Positions 17,443 through 26,823 are shown, counted from the stretch's first letter. The stretch is DNA of 64,000 nucleotides from Brachybacterium fresconis (GCF_017876515.1 NZ_JAGIOC010000001.1:806001-870000); one strand, 5' to 3'. Translations and numbers: made by a program. The notes: a model not told the origin generated them from the sequence alone.

Positions 17443-18728
17443 TGGAAAGCACCGCCCTTCGTCGCGCTCTGGCCGAGGCCACTCTGACCCGTGCAGCGCT
17501 CTTGGAAGGCTTCGAGCACACGGTCGATCCGCTGCCGGACAGCGGTTCGAGCTTCTTCGTTCACCCCAGCGAACTGTGCCCGGTGGCGTGCCAGCACTGC
17601 ATGTACGCCTCGACGATGGATGCGAAGTCGGATCAGTCGTCGCTGTCCGACCTCGACGCGCGGCGGGTCGTCGAGTTCATCAACAGTTCTCGTTCGCAGA
17701 AACTGAACATTTCCGGTGGAGGCGAGCCCTTCTTGCGCTTCAGCGTCATCGAGAAGCTCGTGTCATCGGTCGATGTCCCTCGCATCGAGATCGTTACAGC
17801 CGGGTACTGGGCGAAGAGCCAGCGTCGCGCGGCGGAGCTCATTTCTCTGGTCGACGCGGCGCGGTTGCGCAACCCCCATCGGCCCGACGTGCTGCTGAGA
17901 CTGAGCATCGATAGTTACCACATCAACGCGCCGCGGCCGGTCAAACTCGAGCATTACGCCAACGCGGTCAACGCGTGGCGAGGCCTCGGTACGGGGATCC
18001 GATTCGGGCTGCGCAGCATCCAACCGGACCTCGACATTGTCGACCAACAGTTGGCCACCACGCTCGGCGGGACGGTCGAAGAGCTCGACCGCTGGAACCG
18101 GGCCATCGTCGTTGGCGCTGATCGGATCCCGATCACCTTCAATGTCTTCCGCGAGAGCGGCGCGGCAGAGGACCTCCCAGCCGAGGAGCGAGCTCGCATG
18201 CGCAAGGCCTCGATGACGATGGAGGACTACTATTCCCCCTTCGAGACCAGCGAGCATCGGCTTTCACTGGCCACAGCGATCAACGACGCGATCCGAGGCA
18301 GCTACACCCCCGATGACGGGCTCGCGGTGACCCTGAACTCCGACATGCGGTTCTGGATCTTCACTGGCACCGCGCCTGACCGGTACCTTCGGCTGCAGGA
18401 CCAATCGTTTGCTGACGCCGTCGCCTACTTCTTCGCGGACCCGATCACGCACATGTTGGTCAACGAGGGCATCTGGACACTGGCCGACATCGTCGCCGAG
18501 CTTGATCCCCAACGTCAAGCCGCGGCCATGGCGAAGAACGACACTGCGAGTCTGGTCGACGATCTGCTCGGCGACCCGAGCACCCTCGCCGCCGTCACAC
18601 TGATCGCCATACACCGCATGCGAACACCGGGCCTCGGAGACCTCGGTGCAGGGCACCCTCTGCGGGAACTCCTCGAGACCGATGACATGCTCGCTGACTG
18701 CCGCGAGGCCCTGGAGGTCTCGCGATGA
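17439..18728 (+). CDS. Radical SAM enzyme of unknown specificity
   Basis: 429 aa; the start is ATG 17439 or 17442 behind AGGAGG. The cluster motif is canonical CX3CX2C in SELCPVACQHCMYAS (residues about 46-60). The SAM-binding GGE motif follows (ISGGGEPFLR), then a strand-4-like LRLSIDSYHIN. There is no obvious second FeS-cluster SPASM cysteine set at the C-terminus, which is helical and acidic. The partners downstream are a phosphoribosyltransferase-like and a phosphatase-like protein. The substrate is therefore plausibly a small molecule or base rather than a peptide. I know of no characterised match. Confidence 0.88.
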   Translation: MMESTALRRALAEATLTRAALLEGFEHTVDPLPDSGSSFFVHPSELCPVACQHCMYASTMDAKSDQSSLSDLDARRVVEFINSSRSQKLNISGGGEPFLRFSVIEKLVSSVDVPRIEIVTAGYWAKSQRRAAELISLVDAARLRNPHRPDVLLRLSIDSYHINAPRPVKLEHYANAVNAWRGLGTGIRFGLRSIQPDLDIVDQQLATTLGGTVEELDRWNRAIVVGADRIPITFNVFRESGAAEDLPAEERARMRKASMTMEDYYSPFETSEHRLSLATAINDAIRGSYTPDDGLAVTLNSDMRFWIFTGTAPDRYLRLQDQSFADAVAYFFADPITHMLVNEGIWTLADIVAELDPQRQAAAMAKNDTASLVDDLLGDPSTLAAVTLIAIHRMRTPGLGDLGAGHPLRELLETDDMLADCREALEVSR

Positions 18729-19321
18729 AGATCCCTACCTTCCATGCCCGCTCGTCGCGGATCGTGCGCATCTACGACGGCAAGGACACGCTGAAGACGG
18801 TACGCCTAACCGGCATCGGACGTTCGACGATGAGAACCCACGTTGGCCAGCTCGGTACGATCCTGGCAGAGCACACCTACGAGATTGTTCGCAGCGGCAC
18901 TGCGCATCCTCAACCGATCCTCTGCGTGTTCATCCTGCGGGGCGGAGCCCTGCTGTACCCGGCGTTCTCCGCAAGATTCACCCAGGCCGACGTGTGCTTT
19001 CTCGGGATGCGACGCACCGACGACGGCGTCGCCTGCGAATATGCGACTCCCATTCCTCGCCACGATTACCATGCCGTCGTCCTCGTCGACTGCGTCATCG
19101 GCACCGGGGCCACCATCACCGCAGTCCGTAAGTGCCTGAAGCCAATCCAGCGAGAAAGCAACTATGTGGCTACCCTCTGCTCCTCACGACAAGCGACAAC
19201 CCAGCTCGCCGACGATGGGCTGACCGTCATCGGGATGGCACTGGACGAGAAGCTCGAGGATGGTCTTGTCCTCCCCGACCTGGGGCATCTTGATGCCGGC
19301 GACTTGTTCTCGGAAGCGTGA
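18725..19321 (+). CDS. Phosphoribosyltransferase, UPRTase-like
   Basis: 198 aa; its ATG overlaps the radical SAM stop. The fold pattern of uracil phosphoribosyltransferase is visible. LCVFILRGGALLYPAF corresponds to the PPi-binding region. CFLGMRRTDDGVACEYATPIP corresponds to the flexible arm. The PRPP loop is AVVLVDCVIGTGATITA. The C-terminal uracil-recognition region (usually GDAGDR.FGT) is not obvious; the protein ends LGHLDAGDLFSEA. It therefore probably transfers phosphoribose from PRPP to a base other than uracil. Confidence 0.82.
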   Translation: MKIPTFHARSSRIVRIYDGKDTLKTVRLTGIGRSTMRTHVGQLGTILAEHTYEIVRSGTAHPQPILCVFILRGGALLYPAFSARFTQADVCFLGMRRTDDGVACEYATPIPRHDYHAVVLVDCVIGTGATITAVRKCLKPIQRESNYVATLCSSRQATTQLADDGLTVIGMALDEKLEDGLVLPDLGHLDAGDLFSEA

Positions 19322-19334
19322 CCGCATCGCCATC

Positions 19335-20150
19335 ATGAATGCCACCCCTGAGCTCGACCATCAGCTCCTCGACACGGTCGAGCGAATCATCCGCATGGTC
19401 GTTGACGAGGAGATCGAGCTCATCAAGCATGGTCTCGATGTCAGCGCCGTGCGATGGAAGAGCGCCCTTCAGGTCGTGACCGACACCGATCTGCGAATTG
19501 AACGACGTTTGGCTACAGCGCTACGACAGGTCCTACCCGGAGGCGTCGTCGGCGAGGAAAGCGGAACTGAAGACGCCTGGGCACTCGACGGACACACGTG
19601 GATCATTGATCCCATTGACGGCACAGCGGAATTTGTCAATCACTCAACCGCGTATTCGACGGTTGTAGCGCTCTGGAGCCACGGCGCGTTGGAAGCCGGA
19701 TGGATCTATGCTCCCTCAAGAGCCCAGATGTGGCGCACACGCCGCTCCGACGGATGCCAACTCAATGGGTATCACGTGTTGCGTGATAGCACAGCAATCG
19801 GAATCAGCATCACTGCGGAAGAGTACATCAGAGACGGATTGCGACAGATAGTCCAGCATATAATGGCGGCGGGTGTCCATGTCTTTCCGTGCACGACGGT
19901 ATCGCTGGACTACACCCGTATCGCTGCTGGCGAGCTGGCTGGAGCCATCTATGACTGGGACAAGCCCTGGGACCATGCGGCCGGAGTACTGCTGTGTCAG
20001 GAAGCTGGACTGCAAGTAATGCACCTCGACGGCAATGCCTATGACCCCGCACGTCGTTGGACTGCGCCGCTCCTTATCGCCACACCGCAGTGCTGGAACA
20101 TCCTGGCGAGCCTGGCCAACCATGCACGGGCGAAGGCGTCTCTTCCGTAG
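19335..20150 (+). CDS. Inositol-monophosphatase-family phosphatase
   Basis: 271 aa from ATG 19335, 13 bp after the previous stop. The metal-binding motifs are clear: GEESGTEDA, then IDPIDGTAEFVN (WxxDPIDGT class), and near the end YDWDKPWDHAAGVLLCQEAG. These are Mg/Li-sensitive sugar-phosphate phosphatases (IMPase, HisN, CysQ). Coming after a phosphoribosyltransferase, it may remove the 5-phosphate from a phosphoribosylated product. This is inference from context. Confidence 0.85.
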   Translation: MNATPELDHQLLDTVERIIRMVVDEEIELIKHGLDVSAVRWKSALQVVTDTDLRIERRLATALRQVLPGGVVGEESGTEDAWALDGHTWIIDPIDGTAEFVNHSTAYSTVVALWSHGALEAGWIYAPSRAQMWRTRRSDGCQLNGYHVLRDSTAIGISITAEEYIRDGLRQIVQHIMAAGVHVFPCTTVSLDYTRIAAGELAGAIYDWDKPWDHAAGVLLCQEAGLQVMHLDGNAYDPARRWTAPLLIATPQCWNILASLANHARAKASLP

Positions 20151-20409
20151 CCACGCGGCAAGATCGACCGGGCACAGCTGCTTTGCTGGCCAGGGACCTG
20201 TAGACGTCGAAAATGGATGGGCGTGATCCGCGGCTGCCGGGCTGTCGTGAGCTCGGCAGCTTCCACGAGGAGACGGGTGCCGGAATCGGCACCACCGCCG
20301 AAGGCTGGACGTCCTCTGGCAACCGGACGCGTGCGCCTGGCCGCGATCGTAGGTCTTCTCTGCCTCTCGTAGGCTCACGCGCGAGGCGCAGCCCTACGAT
20401 AGGCGGCGT

Positions 20410-21213
20410 CTATGTATCGCGTCTTGCGAAGCGCAGCGTTGCGGGAACGGCGGCCGCGAGCGTCCAAGCGACGACGATGAGCCAGCACACGATGGCCGGG
20501 GGCGCTGCGTCGGGGATCGTGACGTACCAGAGGGCGTAGGAGGCCATGTCGGGCAGGAAGTACCAGTTCTGCCCCTGCAGCAGCGGGCTCACGATCAGCA
20601 GGTAGACCAGCAGGATCGCCGCCGCCGGGATGGTCTTGCGGATCAGGAGTCCGACGGCCGCGGAGAGAAGCGCCATGCAGGTGAGGTAGCCGGCCGCGCT
20701 GAAGACGATCCGTGCCACCAGCGCGACGTCGAGATCGCCGATGACCGTGCCGCTGGCGACGAGCACGGTGCCGATGCTGATCACGACCGTCAGCAGTGCT
20801 GCGGCGAAGACCATGATCGACAGGGCCGTGTTCGCCGCTAGTCGCTGGATGATCCGATTGGGCACGGCGATGAGGGTGGTGCGGATCTGGCCGCCAATGT
20901 ACTCCGAGGTGGCAGCGATGACGCCGAGGAGGAAGAAGCCCACTTGTGACCAGCCGAGGGCGACGACGCCGAAGTCGAGGACGTTCACGGCATCGGCGGT
21001 GCCTGCTGGTCCCGTCGTGAACTCCGCTTCCCTGACGAACAGGAGCGAGAGCAGGACGGTCAGCGCGATCGTCCCTGCGAGCGTGTACCAGATCGCGGTC
21101 AGCGACCGCAGCTTCGACAGCTCGGCGCGGGTGGCTGCGGCATAGGTGCTGAACGCGCTGCGGCGCTGTGTGCCGACACCGTCTCCGGTCAGCGGGGTTG
21201 TTGTGCTGTTCAC
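20410..21213 (-). CDS. ABC-2 type permease
   Basis: 267 aa, GTG start 1 nt after the neighbouring permease stop. It has a cytosolic N-terminus with the RAELSKLRSLTAIWYTL amphipathic entry helix and six membrane segments. It is the last gene of a leftward three-gene exporter (ATPase, permease, permease), convergent with the radical SAM operon. The architecture matches antibiotic or peptide exporters regulated by an adjacent two-component system. Confidence 0.87.
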   Translation of the reverse strand: MNSTTTPLTGDGVGTQRRSAFSTYAAATRAELSKLRSLTAIWYTLAGTIALTVLLSLLFVREAEFTTGPAGTADAVNVLDFGVVALGWSQVGFFLLGVIAATSEYIGGQIRTTLIAVPNRIIQRLAANTALSIMVFAAALLTVVISIGTVLVASGTVIGDLDVALVARIVFSAAGYLTCMALLSAAVGLLIRKTIPAAAILLVYLLIVSPLLQGQNWYFLPDMASYALWYVTIPDAAPPAIVCWLIVVAWTLAAAVPATLRFARRDT

Positions 21214-21214
21214 G

Positions 21215-21946
21215 TCAGACGTCCCTTCTGGAGAAGACGGCGGTGGCGGTGACGAGCAGTGCGACCACCCAGGCGGCCATGACGAACCCGCCGGTCAGCG
21301 GTGCCATGTGCACGCCGGTCTCGACGGTGGTGAACATCCGCATCCCGGCAAGATCCGGAAGGTAGTTCGCGGCGGGGATGGACTGGGCCAGCAGGTAGGT
21401 CACAGTCACGGCCGAGGAGTTCGCGACGAGGACCGCCATCGGGATGATGCCGTTGCGGGTGAGCACGGTCAGGCCGAAGCCCAGCAGCGCCATCAGCACC
21501 CAGTACACGAGGGCCCCGCCCATCCGACCGAGCGTGTCGGCGTCGAGCGGCGGCGCGGCACCGTCCTCGACGAGCAGACTGACCGTCGCGAAGACGGCGG
21601 CGATGGCGAGCACGGCCATGAATGCGGTGGCGATCACGACGGCGACGATCTTGGCGATCAGGAGCCGGGTGCGTGAGGTGGTCGCCGTCAGGGTCGTGGT
21701 GATCTGGCGTCCGCTGGCCGACTCCTCCCCCTCGGTGGTGTACTCGCTGCCGATGGCGGCCACACCCAGGACGATGGCACCGACGACTCCGATGGCCAGC
21801 TCCGAGAAGCCGGTGTTCTCCCCCGGCGTCGAGGTCAGGCTGGTCAGGACGGAGATGCCCACAGGCACGATGAAGCCGGCCGCGAAGGCGATCCAGACGA
21901 ACGGGAGGCTCGCGAGCTTCGACAGTTCCGAACGCAGGGTCCTCAT
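21215..21946 (-). CDS. ABC-2 type permease
   Basis: 243 aa. It begins RTLRSELSKLASLPFVWIAF, the same entry-helix pattern as its neighbour. Further segments include AIVLGVAAIGSEYTTEGEES and AFMAVLAIAAVFATVSLL. The ATG shares its A with the ATPase stop (TGATG). With the adjacent permease it forms a heterodimeric membrane channel. Confidence 0.87.
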   Translation of the reverse strand: MRTLRSELSKLASLPFVWIAFAAGFIVPVGISVLTSLTSTPGENTGFSELAIGVVGAIVLGVAAIGSEYTTEGEESASGRQITTTLTATTSRTRLLIAKIVAVVIATAFMAVLAIAAVFATVSLLVEDGAAPPLDADTLGRMGGALVYWVLMALLGFGLTVLTRNGIIPMAVLVANSSAVTVTYLLAQSIPAANYLPDLAGMRMFTTVETGVHMAPLTGGFVMAAWVVALLVTATAVFSRRDV

Positions 21947-22650
21947 CAGCGGCTCACCTCGTCAGTGAGAGCGAAGAACGCCGACTCGAGGTTCGGGTGC
22001 CCCCCGGTAATCTCCTCCAGTGTCCCGTTCGCGACGATCCGACCCTTGCGGATGATGACGACGTCGTCGACGGTCTCGGACAGCTCGCCCATCAGGTGCG
22101 AGGACAGCAGCACCGTCCGGCCCTGCTTCGCCTGGTCGCGCAGGAACAGGCGGATCCAGCGGATGCCCTCGGGATCGAGGCCGTTGACCGGCTCGTCGAG
22201 GACGAGCGCCTCGGGGTCCGCCAGCAACGCAGCGGCCAGGCCCAGCCTGCGCCCCATGCCCAGGGAGTAGGTGCTCACCCGCTTGCCGGCGGCCTCGCTG
22301 ATTCCCACTGTCTCGAGGAGCTCCTCGACCCGCTGATTGCCGATCCCCGCAGCACGGGCGACCCACCGCAGATGGGCACGACCGGTGCGTGATCGGTGCG
22401 CGCCGGAGCCGTCGAGCACCGCCCCCACCTTGCGCAGCGGGTCGCGCAGGGTCCGGAAGTCCCGGCCGTCAACCAGGGCGGTGCCCGACGTCGCACTGTC
22501 GAGGCCGAGCAGGATCCGCAGGGTCGAGGACTTGCCTGCGCCGTTGGGACCCAGGAACCCCGTCACACGTCCCGGCTTCGCCTGGAAAGAGATGTCCGTG
22601 AGAATGTCCTGAGCGCCGCGGCGCTTCGATAGTTCGTTGAATGTGAGCAT
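21946..22650 (-). CDS. ABC exporter ATPase
   Basis: 234 aa. Walker A GPNGAGKSST, signature YSLGMGRRLGLA, Walker B ALVLDEPVNGLD, H-loop LLSSHLMGE. It is divergent from the kinase at 22766, with a short shared promoter region containing a palindrome. Given the lasso-peptide cluster 1.6 kb away, self-immunity or efflux of membrane-active peptides is plausible. Confidence 0.92.
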   Translation of the reverse strand: MLTFNELSKRRGAQDILTDISFQAKPGRVTGFLGPNGAGKSSTLRILLGLDSATSGTALVDGRDFRTLRDPLRKVGAVLDGSGAHRSRTGRAHLRWVARAAGIGNQRVEELLETVGISEAAGKRVSTYSLGMGRRLGLAAALLADPEALVLDEPVNGLDPEGIRWIRLFLRDQAKQGRTVLLSSHLMGELSETVDDVVIIRKGRIVANGTLEEITGGHPNLESAFFALTDEVSR

Positions 22651-22717
22651 GGCTCCATGTCAGCACTCTGCTTGCCCCGGCGCATTAGCCCGCGGTGCAG
22701 TCTCTCCTCGGCGTCTT

Positions 22718-22729
22718 AGACCTGGGTCT
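22718..22729. promoter_or_regulatory. Candidate operator, AGACC-TG-GGTCT
   Basis: A 5+2+5 inverted repeat with partly matching flanks (CTTAGACC...GGTCTGAG). It lies in the 115-bp gap between the ABC ATPase (leftward) and the kinase (rightward). It is a likely binding site for the adjacent response regulator. Confidence 0.45.
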
Positions 22730-22765
22730 GAGGACTTTGTTGCAGCTGTTGCCTAGGCTGGGAGC

Positions 22766-23614
22766 ATGGAGAATGAGCAACGACCGAGTTGGACGTCGTG
22801 GGCGTGGCCTGCGGCGTTCATTCTGCTCGCGCTGCTCATGCTGCTCCTGCTCCTCTATCCCCTGACCCTGGGCACCTGGTGGGCGATCACCGTCTTCGGC
22901 GTGCTGGTGGCCGGCGTCCTCGCCTGGGCATGGTGGCGGACCCGGCAGCAGCGGATCCACTACGAGGAACGGTTGGAGGCCTGGGCACGCGAACGCGCGG
23001 TGATGGATGAACGGTTCAAGATCGCCCGCGAGCTCCACGACCTCGCCTCACACGGACTCGGCGTGATGACCGTCCGGGCGTCGACGGCGAAGTTCGCCGA
23101 TGAGCAGGAGCGGCTGGTGGCCTTCGACGACATCGAGCGCATCGGCCGGCAAGCAACCGATCAGCTGCGGAGCATGCTCAACGTCCTGCGGACCTCCGAC
23201 TCGGATGCGCCGATGCGCCCGCTCGAGGGCATCCCAGACCTCGCGGGCATCGTCGAGACGGCCCGGCAGGCGGGAGTCGACGTCGATGCAGCGATCGAGA
23301 GCACGGAGCTCGAGGACCTCTCCCCCGAGCTGCAGGTGACCATCTGCGCGGTGGTGCGCGAGGCCCTGTCGAACACGGTCCGCCACGCCGGTCGCACGAG
23401 GGCCCGTGTAGCAGTCAGCGCGCAGGACGACCGTGTCAGGGTCGATGTCGCCGACGACGGACCCTCACCGGGCTGGCGGCCGCACCCGGGCACAGGACAC
23501 GGACTGGCCGGCTTGCGGGAGCGAGTAGCCGTCCACGACGGCATGCTGACCGCCGCCCCGGCCGAGGACGGGTTCAGGCTCGTCGCCGAGCTGCCGAGAG
23601 GACGAGCCTCGTGA
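22766..23614 (+). CDS. Sensor histidine kinase, short HisKA_3 type
   Basis: 282 aa with only two membrane helices (FILLALLMLLLLLYPL and WAITVFGVLVAGVLAW) joined by a few residues, so sensing must occur in the membrane or by contact with the pump. H-box: DERFKIARELHDLASHGL. ATPase: REALSNTVRHAG, GTGHGLAGLRERV. The stop overlaps the GTG of the response regulator. It probably controls the divergent exporter. Confidence 0.9.
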   Translation: MENEQRPSWTSWAWPAAFILLALLMLLLLLYPLTLGTWWAITVFGVLVAGVLAWAWWRTRQQRIHYEERLEAWARERAVMDERFKIARELHDLASHGLGVMTVRASTAKFADEQERLVAFDDIERIGRQATDQLRSMLNVLRTSDSDAPMRPLEGIPDLAGIVETARQAGVDVDAAIESTELEDLSPELQVTICAVVREALSNTVRHAGRTRARVAVSAQDDRVRVDVADDGPSPGWRPHPGTGHGLAGLRERVAVHDGMLTAAPAEDGFRLVAELPRGRAS

Positions 23615-24300
23615 GCGCGGCGGAGGAGGAAGAAGAGATCCGCGTGCTGCTCGTCGACGACGAGCCGCTGCTGCGGCGCAGCCTCGGCATCGCGATCGAC
23701 CACGAGCCGGGCCTGCGCGTCGTCGGCGATGCCGGCAATGGAGCAGAGGGCGTGGCAAGGACGCGCGAGCTGCGCCCGGACATCGTGCTCATGGACATCC
23801 GGATGCCCGAGCTCAACGGGATCGACGCGACCAGGCACATCACCGCCAGCCCCGAGCTGAGCAGCACCCGTGTGATCGTGCTGACCATGTTCGAGATGGA
23901 CGAGTACGTCTACGGCGCTCTCGCCGCGGGTGCCAGCGCGTTCCTGCTCAAGGACGCCTTCCCCGGCCAGCTGACCGACGCGATCCGGCGAGTCCACACC
24001 GGAGAGTCCCTCTTCGCCCCGCAGATCATGCGTCGCCTCATCGACAACTTCGTCGAGCGGCCCAGGGCCAGGACGGCGAAGAGCCGGCCGGCGGGGCTGA
24101 CGGATCGGGAAGAGGAGGTGTTGGTCCTGATCGCCCGGGGGCTGTCGAACACGGAAATTGCCAGCGAGCTGACCGTCACCATGCACACCGTCAAGGCCCA
24201 TATCGGGGCCCTGCGGTCCAAACTCCACGCCCGCGACCGAGCGCAGCTCGTCATCGCCGCGTACTCGCACGGACTCGTCGACGCGCACGCCGGTGGCTAG
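23611..24300 (+). CDS. Response regulator, NarL/LuxR family
   Basis: 229 aa, GTG start within GTGA of the kinase stop. Receiver: VLLVDDEPLL, phospho-Asp in VLMDIRMPE, Thr in IVLTMFE, Lys in AFLLKDA. HTH: LTDREEEVLVLIARGLSNTEIA...HTVKAHI. It ends at 24300, directly abutting the convergent lasso B2 stop at 24301 with no spacer. Regulation of the exporter is likely; regulation of the lasso genes is possible. Confidence 0.92.
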   Translation: MSAAEEEEEIRVLLVDDEPLLRRSLGIAIDHEPGLRVVGDAGNGAEGVARTRELRPDIVLMDIRMPELNGIDATRHITASPELSSTRVIVLTMFEMDEYVYGALAAGASAFLLKDAFPGQLTDAIRRVHTGESLFAPQIMRRLIDNFVERPRARTAKSRPAGLTDREEEVLVLIARGLSNTEIASELTVTMHTVKAHIGALRSKLHARDRAQLVIAAYSHGLVDAHAGG

Positions 24301-24699
24301 TCAGAGGCGGACATCGGCGCGGTGCACGACCGTGTAGTCGTCGACCACGGCGAGCTCCCCCACCGGCGCGTCATCTACCTCGACCCAGGCGTGGGCGAGA
24401 AAGGGATTCATTGAGAACCCGGTGCGCCAGTTCGGGGCAGATCCACGTGAGCGACAGAACAGCACGACGGCGACGGACCTCTGCAGACAGCCCTGGCCGG
24501 CACAGCGACGACTGAGTGCGCAAACGAGGTCCCGGGCATAGAGTGCTTCTTCGATTGTCGCTGCACGTGGTGCAGACCTGCAGATGGACTCCAGAACCGA
24601 CTGGAGGCGATCAGGTGAAAGCTGGATCATCACCCTGGCCAGGCAGATCGCAGTCCAGGCGCGGACGCGGTGCCGATGTACCGTGTGACCCGAGGTCAT
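24301..24699 (-). CDS. Lasso peptide maturation protease B2 (transglutaminase-like)
   Basis: 132 aa. The family pattern and triad are visible: Cys in CAGQGCLQRSVAV, His in NPFLAHAWVEV, Asp in VVDDYTV. B2 cleaves the leader from the precursor presented by B1. The ATG overlaps the B1 stop by 4 bp, so B1 and B2 are separate but coupled proteins, as in most actinobacterial clusters. It is last in the leftward A-C-B1-B2 operon. Confidence 0.9.
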   Translation of the reverse strand: MTSGHTVHRHRVRAWTAICLARVMIQLSPDRLQSVLESICRSAPRAATIEEALYARDLVCALSRRCAGQGCLQRSVAVVLFCRSRGSAPNWRTGFSMNPFLAHAWVEVDDAPVGELAVVDDYTVVHRADVRL

Positions 24700-24965
24700 C
24701 CCCGGGGCACCTTGACGAGGTCTGCAGATCGTAGATTGTCGATCAGGGCATCGATGTCGGCGCGGACCTGATCCGCCCCGACGCCGTATCGTTCAGCGAC
24801 AGTGTGCGAAGCCGCCTCACGGGTCGAGCCCTCGAGAAGCAGCTTGAGGCAGATCGTCCCCACCTCGTTGAGCCTGTAGTACGCCGCTCGGCGGCCTGCC
24901 CCGGTGAGTACCGATTGCCCGTCAGCCTCGCGGAGCACCACACCGCGCTTAAGTTGTATATTCAT
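24696..24965 (-). CDS. Lasso peptide leader-binding protein B1 (PqqD/RRE)
   Basis: 89 aa from ATG 24965, which has GAGGAGG 5-6 nt upstream. PqqD-like pattern: YYRLNEVGTICLKLLLEGST, then VAERYGVGADQVRADIDALIDNL. This winged-helix recognition element binds the precursor leader (the YxxP...L segment) and delivers it to B2 and C. It lies 10 bp after the cyclase stop. Confidence 0.9.
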   Translation of the reverse strand: MNIQLKRGVVLREADGQSVLTGAGRRAAYYRLNEVGTICLKLLLEGSTREAASHTVAERYGVGADQVRADIDALIDNLRSADLVKVPRG

Positions 24966-24975
24966 ATTGCCCTCC

Positions 24976-26775
24976 TCAATGAGCAAGCGATCCGAGCGAT
25001 TCGGCACTGCGCAACCAGCGCTCGGCGACAACGATGCTCTCGACGTCGAATAGGCCGACGTCAGAGCTACTTGGTTCGTACAGGGCGCTCTTCACCATGT
25101 CCGGTTCTACCAGCCCGGAATCGACGAGACGACTGTCCTGGAACTCGCGGACCAGCTCGGCACGCTGACGTCGGTGCTCATCGTAGACGTCGGTCGTGAA
25201 GTCACCTCGCCCGCGCTTCGTGAAGAAGCCTGCCGGAGCGATGTCGGAGACCGCTGCAGCCAGCAGCGACTTATCCAGGCGATCGTCCATTCGCATGCTC
25301 GCCGGTGATCGCAGAGTGGCTTCGACGACGCGCTGATCGGTGAAGGGGGCCTGCCAGTGGATGTCGGGGAAGATCTCGTCAAACTGTCGCAGGATCCCAC
25401 CCTGGAAGGAAATGGACTCGATGACCTGCTGGCCGAGAGGATCCGTGCCGAGCGGCTCGAGTCCGCGGTCGATCACTTCGGCGAAGGCCTCCAGGATGAG
25501 CTCCCGCCCCTGCTCGCTCATCCAAGCCGGGAAGCTCACTGGCGGAAACCAGTTGTAGGCGTCTCTGGCTTTCCAGACGCCGGTGCCATGAAGGCAGTCG
25601 AGTGCACGAGTCAGATAGTCCTGGTAGGCCTCCTGGTCGAAGACAGCTGCGAACATGCTCCTGGGATCGGATTTGCTCTGTGCATGAAGCCGCCATGCGG
25701 CGCTCAGAGCGACGCGCCGACCCTCGCGCCGCAGGCGTCGGAAGATCCCGGGGATCATGTCGAAGAGCTCGTCACCGCCGAGCCCGGTGAAGTGCGTCGC
25801 CGAGCCCTGGGCTGCCACTTCTGGGACCAGCGCGCGCAGGTAACCATGGGAACCAGCCCACACGAGCGGACCTTGGAGGACCGAGGCGGGGTCCTCGTCA
25901 TGCTCTAGCGTGAACGCTGAACTCGTCTCGGCCAGCGGCGGGAACTCGTGAAGGCTCAGGCCGAAGACTTCTGCCACGTGCCGGGCGCGCCGGCTCTCAT
26001 CGTTTGCATCGTTGAGGGAGGACGTCCGGAATGTCCGAAGCTCCTTGTCGAGGGTGTCGAGTAGGAAGCACAGGCTCGTGGAGTCGAGCCCGCCTGACAG
26101 GTCCGCGCTGATCATGCTCTGGCCGTCGGTCGAATCACTGATTGTCTGCTGCAGAGCGAGCCGTACCGCGGCGGGGCCGCTGGAGGCATCTAGGTCCTGT
26201 GCGGGCTCACGCCACCACCGCACCGACCGCGGAGGAGCGGAGCCGTCGAAGTGCAACCAGCTGCCGATTTCTGCGGCCGCGATCGACTTCCACGGAGTGC
26301 GGGGAGCGAAGGATTGAATCGGTCGAGAGTTCATCAGGGAGAGCGCAAGAGAGACTTGGTCGATCTCGGGCCCGATCAGGCTGTGCAGGATCGTGAGCGT
26401 ATTGGAGGCCAGGGGGACCCCGCCGACCATGGCCCAGAAGAACTGGTGTTGAGTGCTCAAGGTGCCCTGGGCACGAACTCCCGCAGGAGTACTGGCCAGG
26501 AAGAAGGAGGTCGCGCCGATCTCTCGAGCGAGAGCGTCCAGGCTCGAGAAACCGTTCCCGGATACGCGAGCGGACTGGAGGATCTCCTCCGTGGGTCGAG
26601 GTGACGCGATGATGGCATTCGAGGAGATCTGCCTCTGCGACCACGCATGAGTGTCGGAATCGAAGATCCAGGGCCGACCCGAGGTATGGAAGACCGCCGG
26701 CTTGAGTCCGAGACTGCTCAATTGCTGCGTCAGGGCGTCGCTGATCCGGATGTCGGGAACCATGGCGAAACTCAT
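24976..26775 (-). CDS. Lasso cyclase C (asparagine-synthetase-like)
   Basis: 599 aa. The N-terminal part replaces the glutaminase domain. The C-terminal synthetase domain carries the ATP-PPi loop SADLSGGLDSTSL (about residue 225) and GLGGDELFD. It adenylates the acidic side chain (here predicted Asp9) so that the Gly1 amine attacks and closes the macrolactam around the tail. The length and the GGLDST motif match known lasso cyclases. It is separated from the precursor gene by a hairpin. Confidence 0.93.
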   Translation of the reverse strand: MSFAMVPDIRISDALTQQLSSLGLKPAVFHTSGRPWIFDSDTHAWSQRQISSNAIIASPRPTEEILQSARVSGNGFSSLDALAREIGATSFFLASTPAGVRAQGTLSTQHQFFWAMVGGVPLASNTLTILHSLIGPEIDQVSLALSLMNSRPIQSFAPRTPWKSIAAAEIGSWLHFDGSAPPRSVRWWREPAQDLDASSGPAAVRLALQQTISDSTDGQSMISADLSGGLDSTSLCFLLDTLDKELRTFRTSSLNDANDESRRARHVAEVFGLSLHEFPPLAETSSAFTLEHDEDPASVLQGPLVWAGSHGYLRALVPEVAAQGSATHFTGLGGDELFDMIPGIFRRLRREGRRVALSAAWRLHAQSKSDPRSMFAAVFDQEAYQDYLTRALDCLHGTGVWKARDAYNWFPPVSFPAWMSEQGRELILEAFAEVIDRGLEPLGTDPLGQQVIESISFQGGILRQFDEIFPDIHWQAPFTDQRVVEATLRSPASMRMDDRLDKSLLAAAVSDIAPAGFFTKRGRGDFTTDVYDEHRRQRAELVREFQDSRLVDSGLVEPDMVKSALYEPSSSDVGLFDVESIVVAERWLRSAESLGSLAH

Positions 26776-26823
26776 GTCGATGGCGTGCCTTTCATCCGTT
26801 ATCGACAGGGGCAGGATTGGGAA

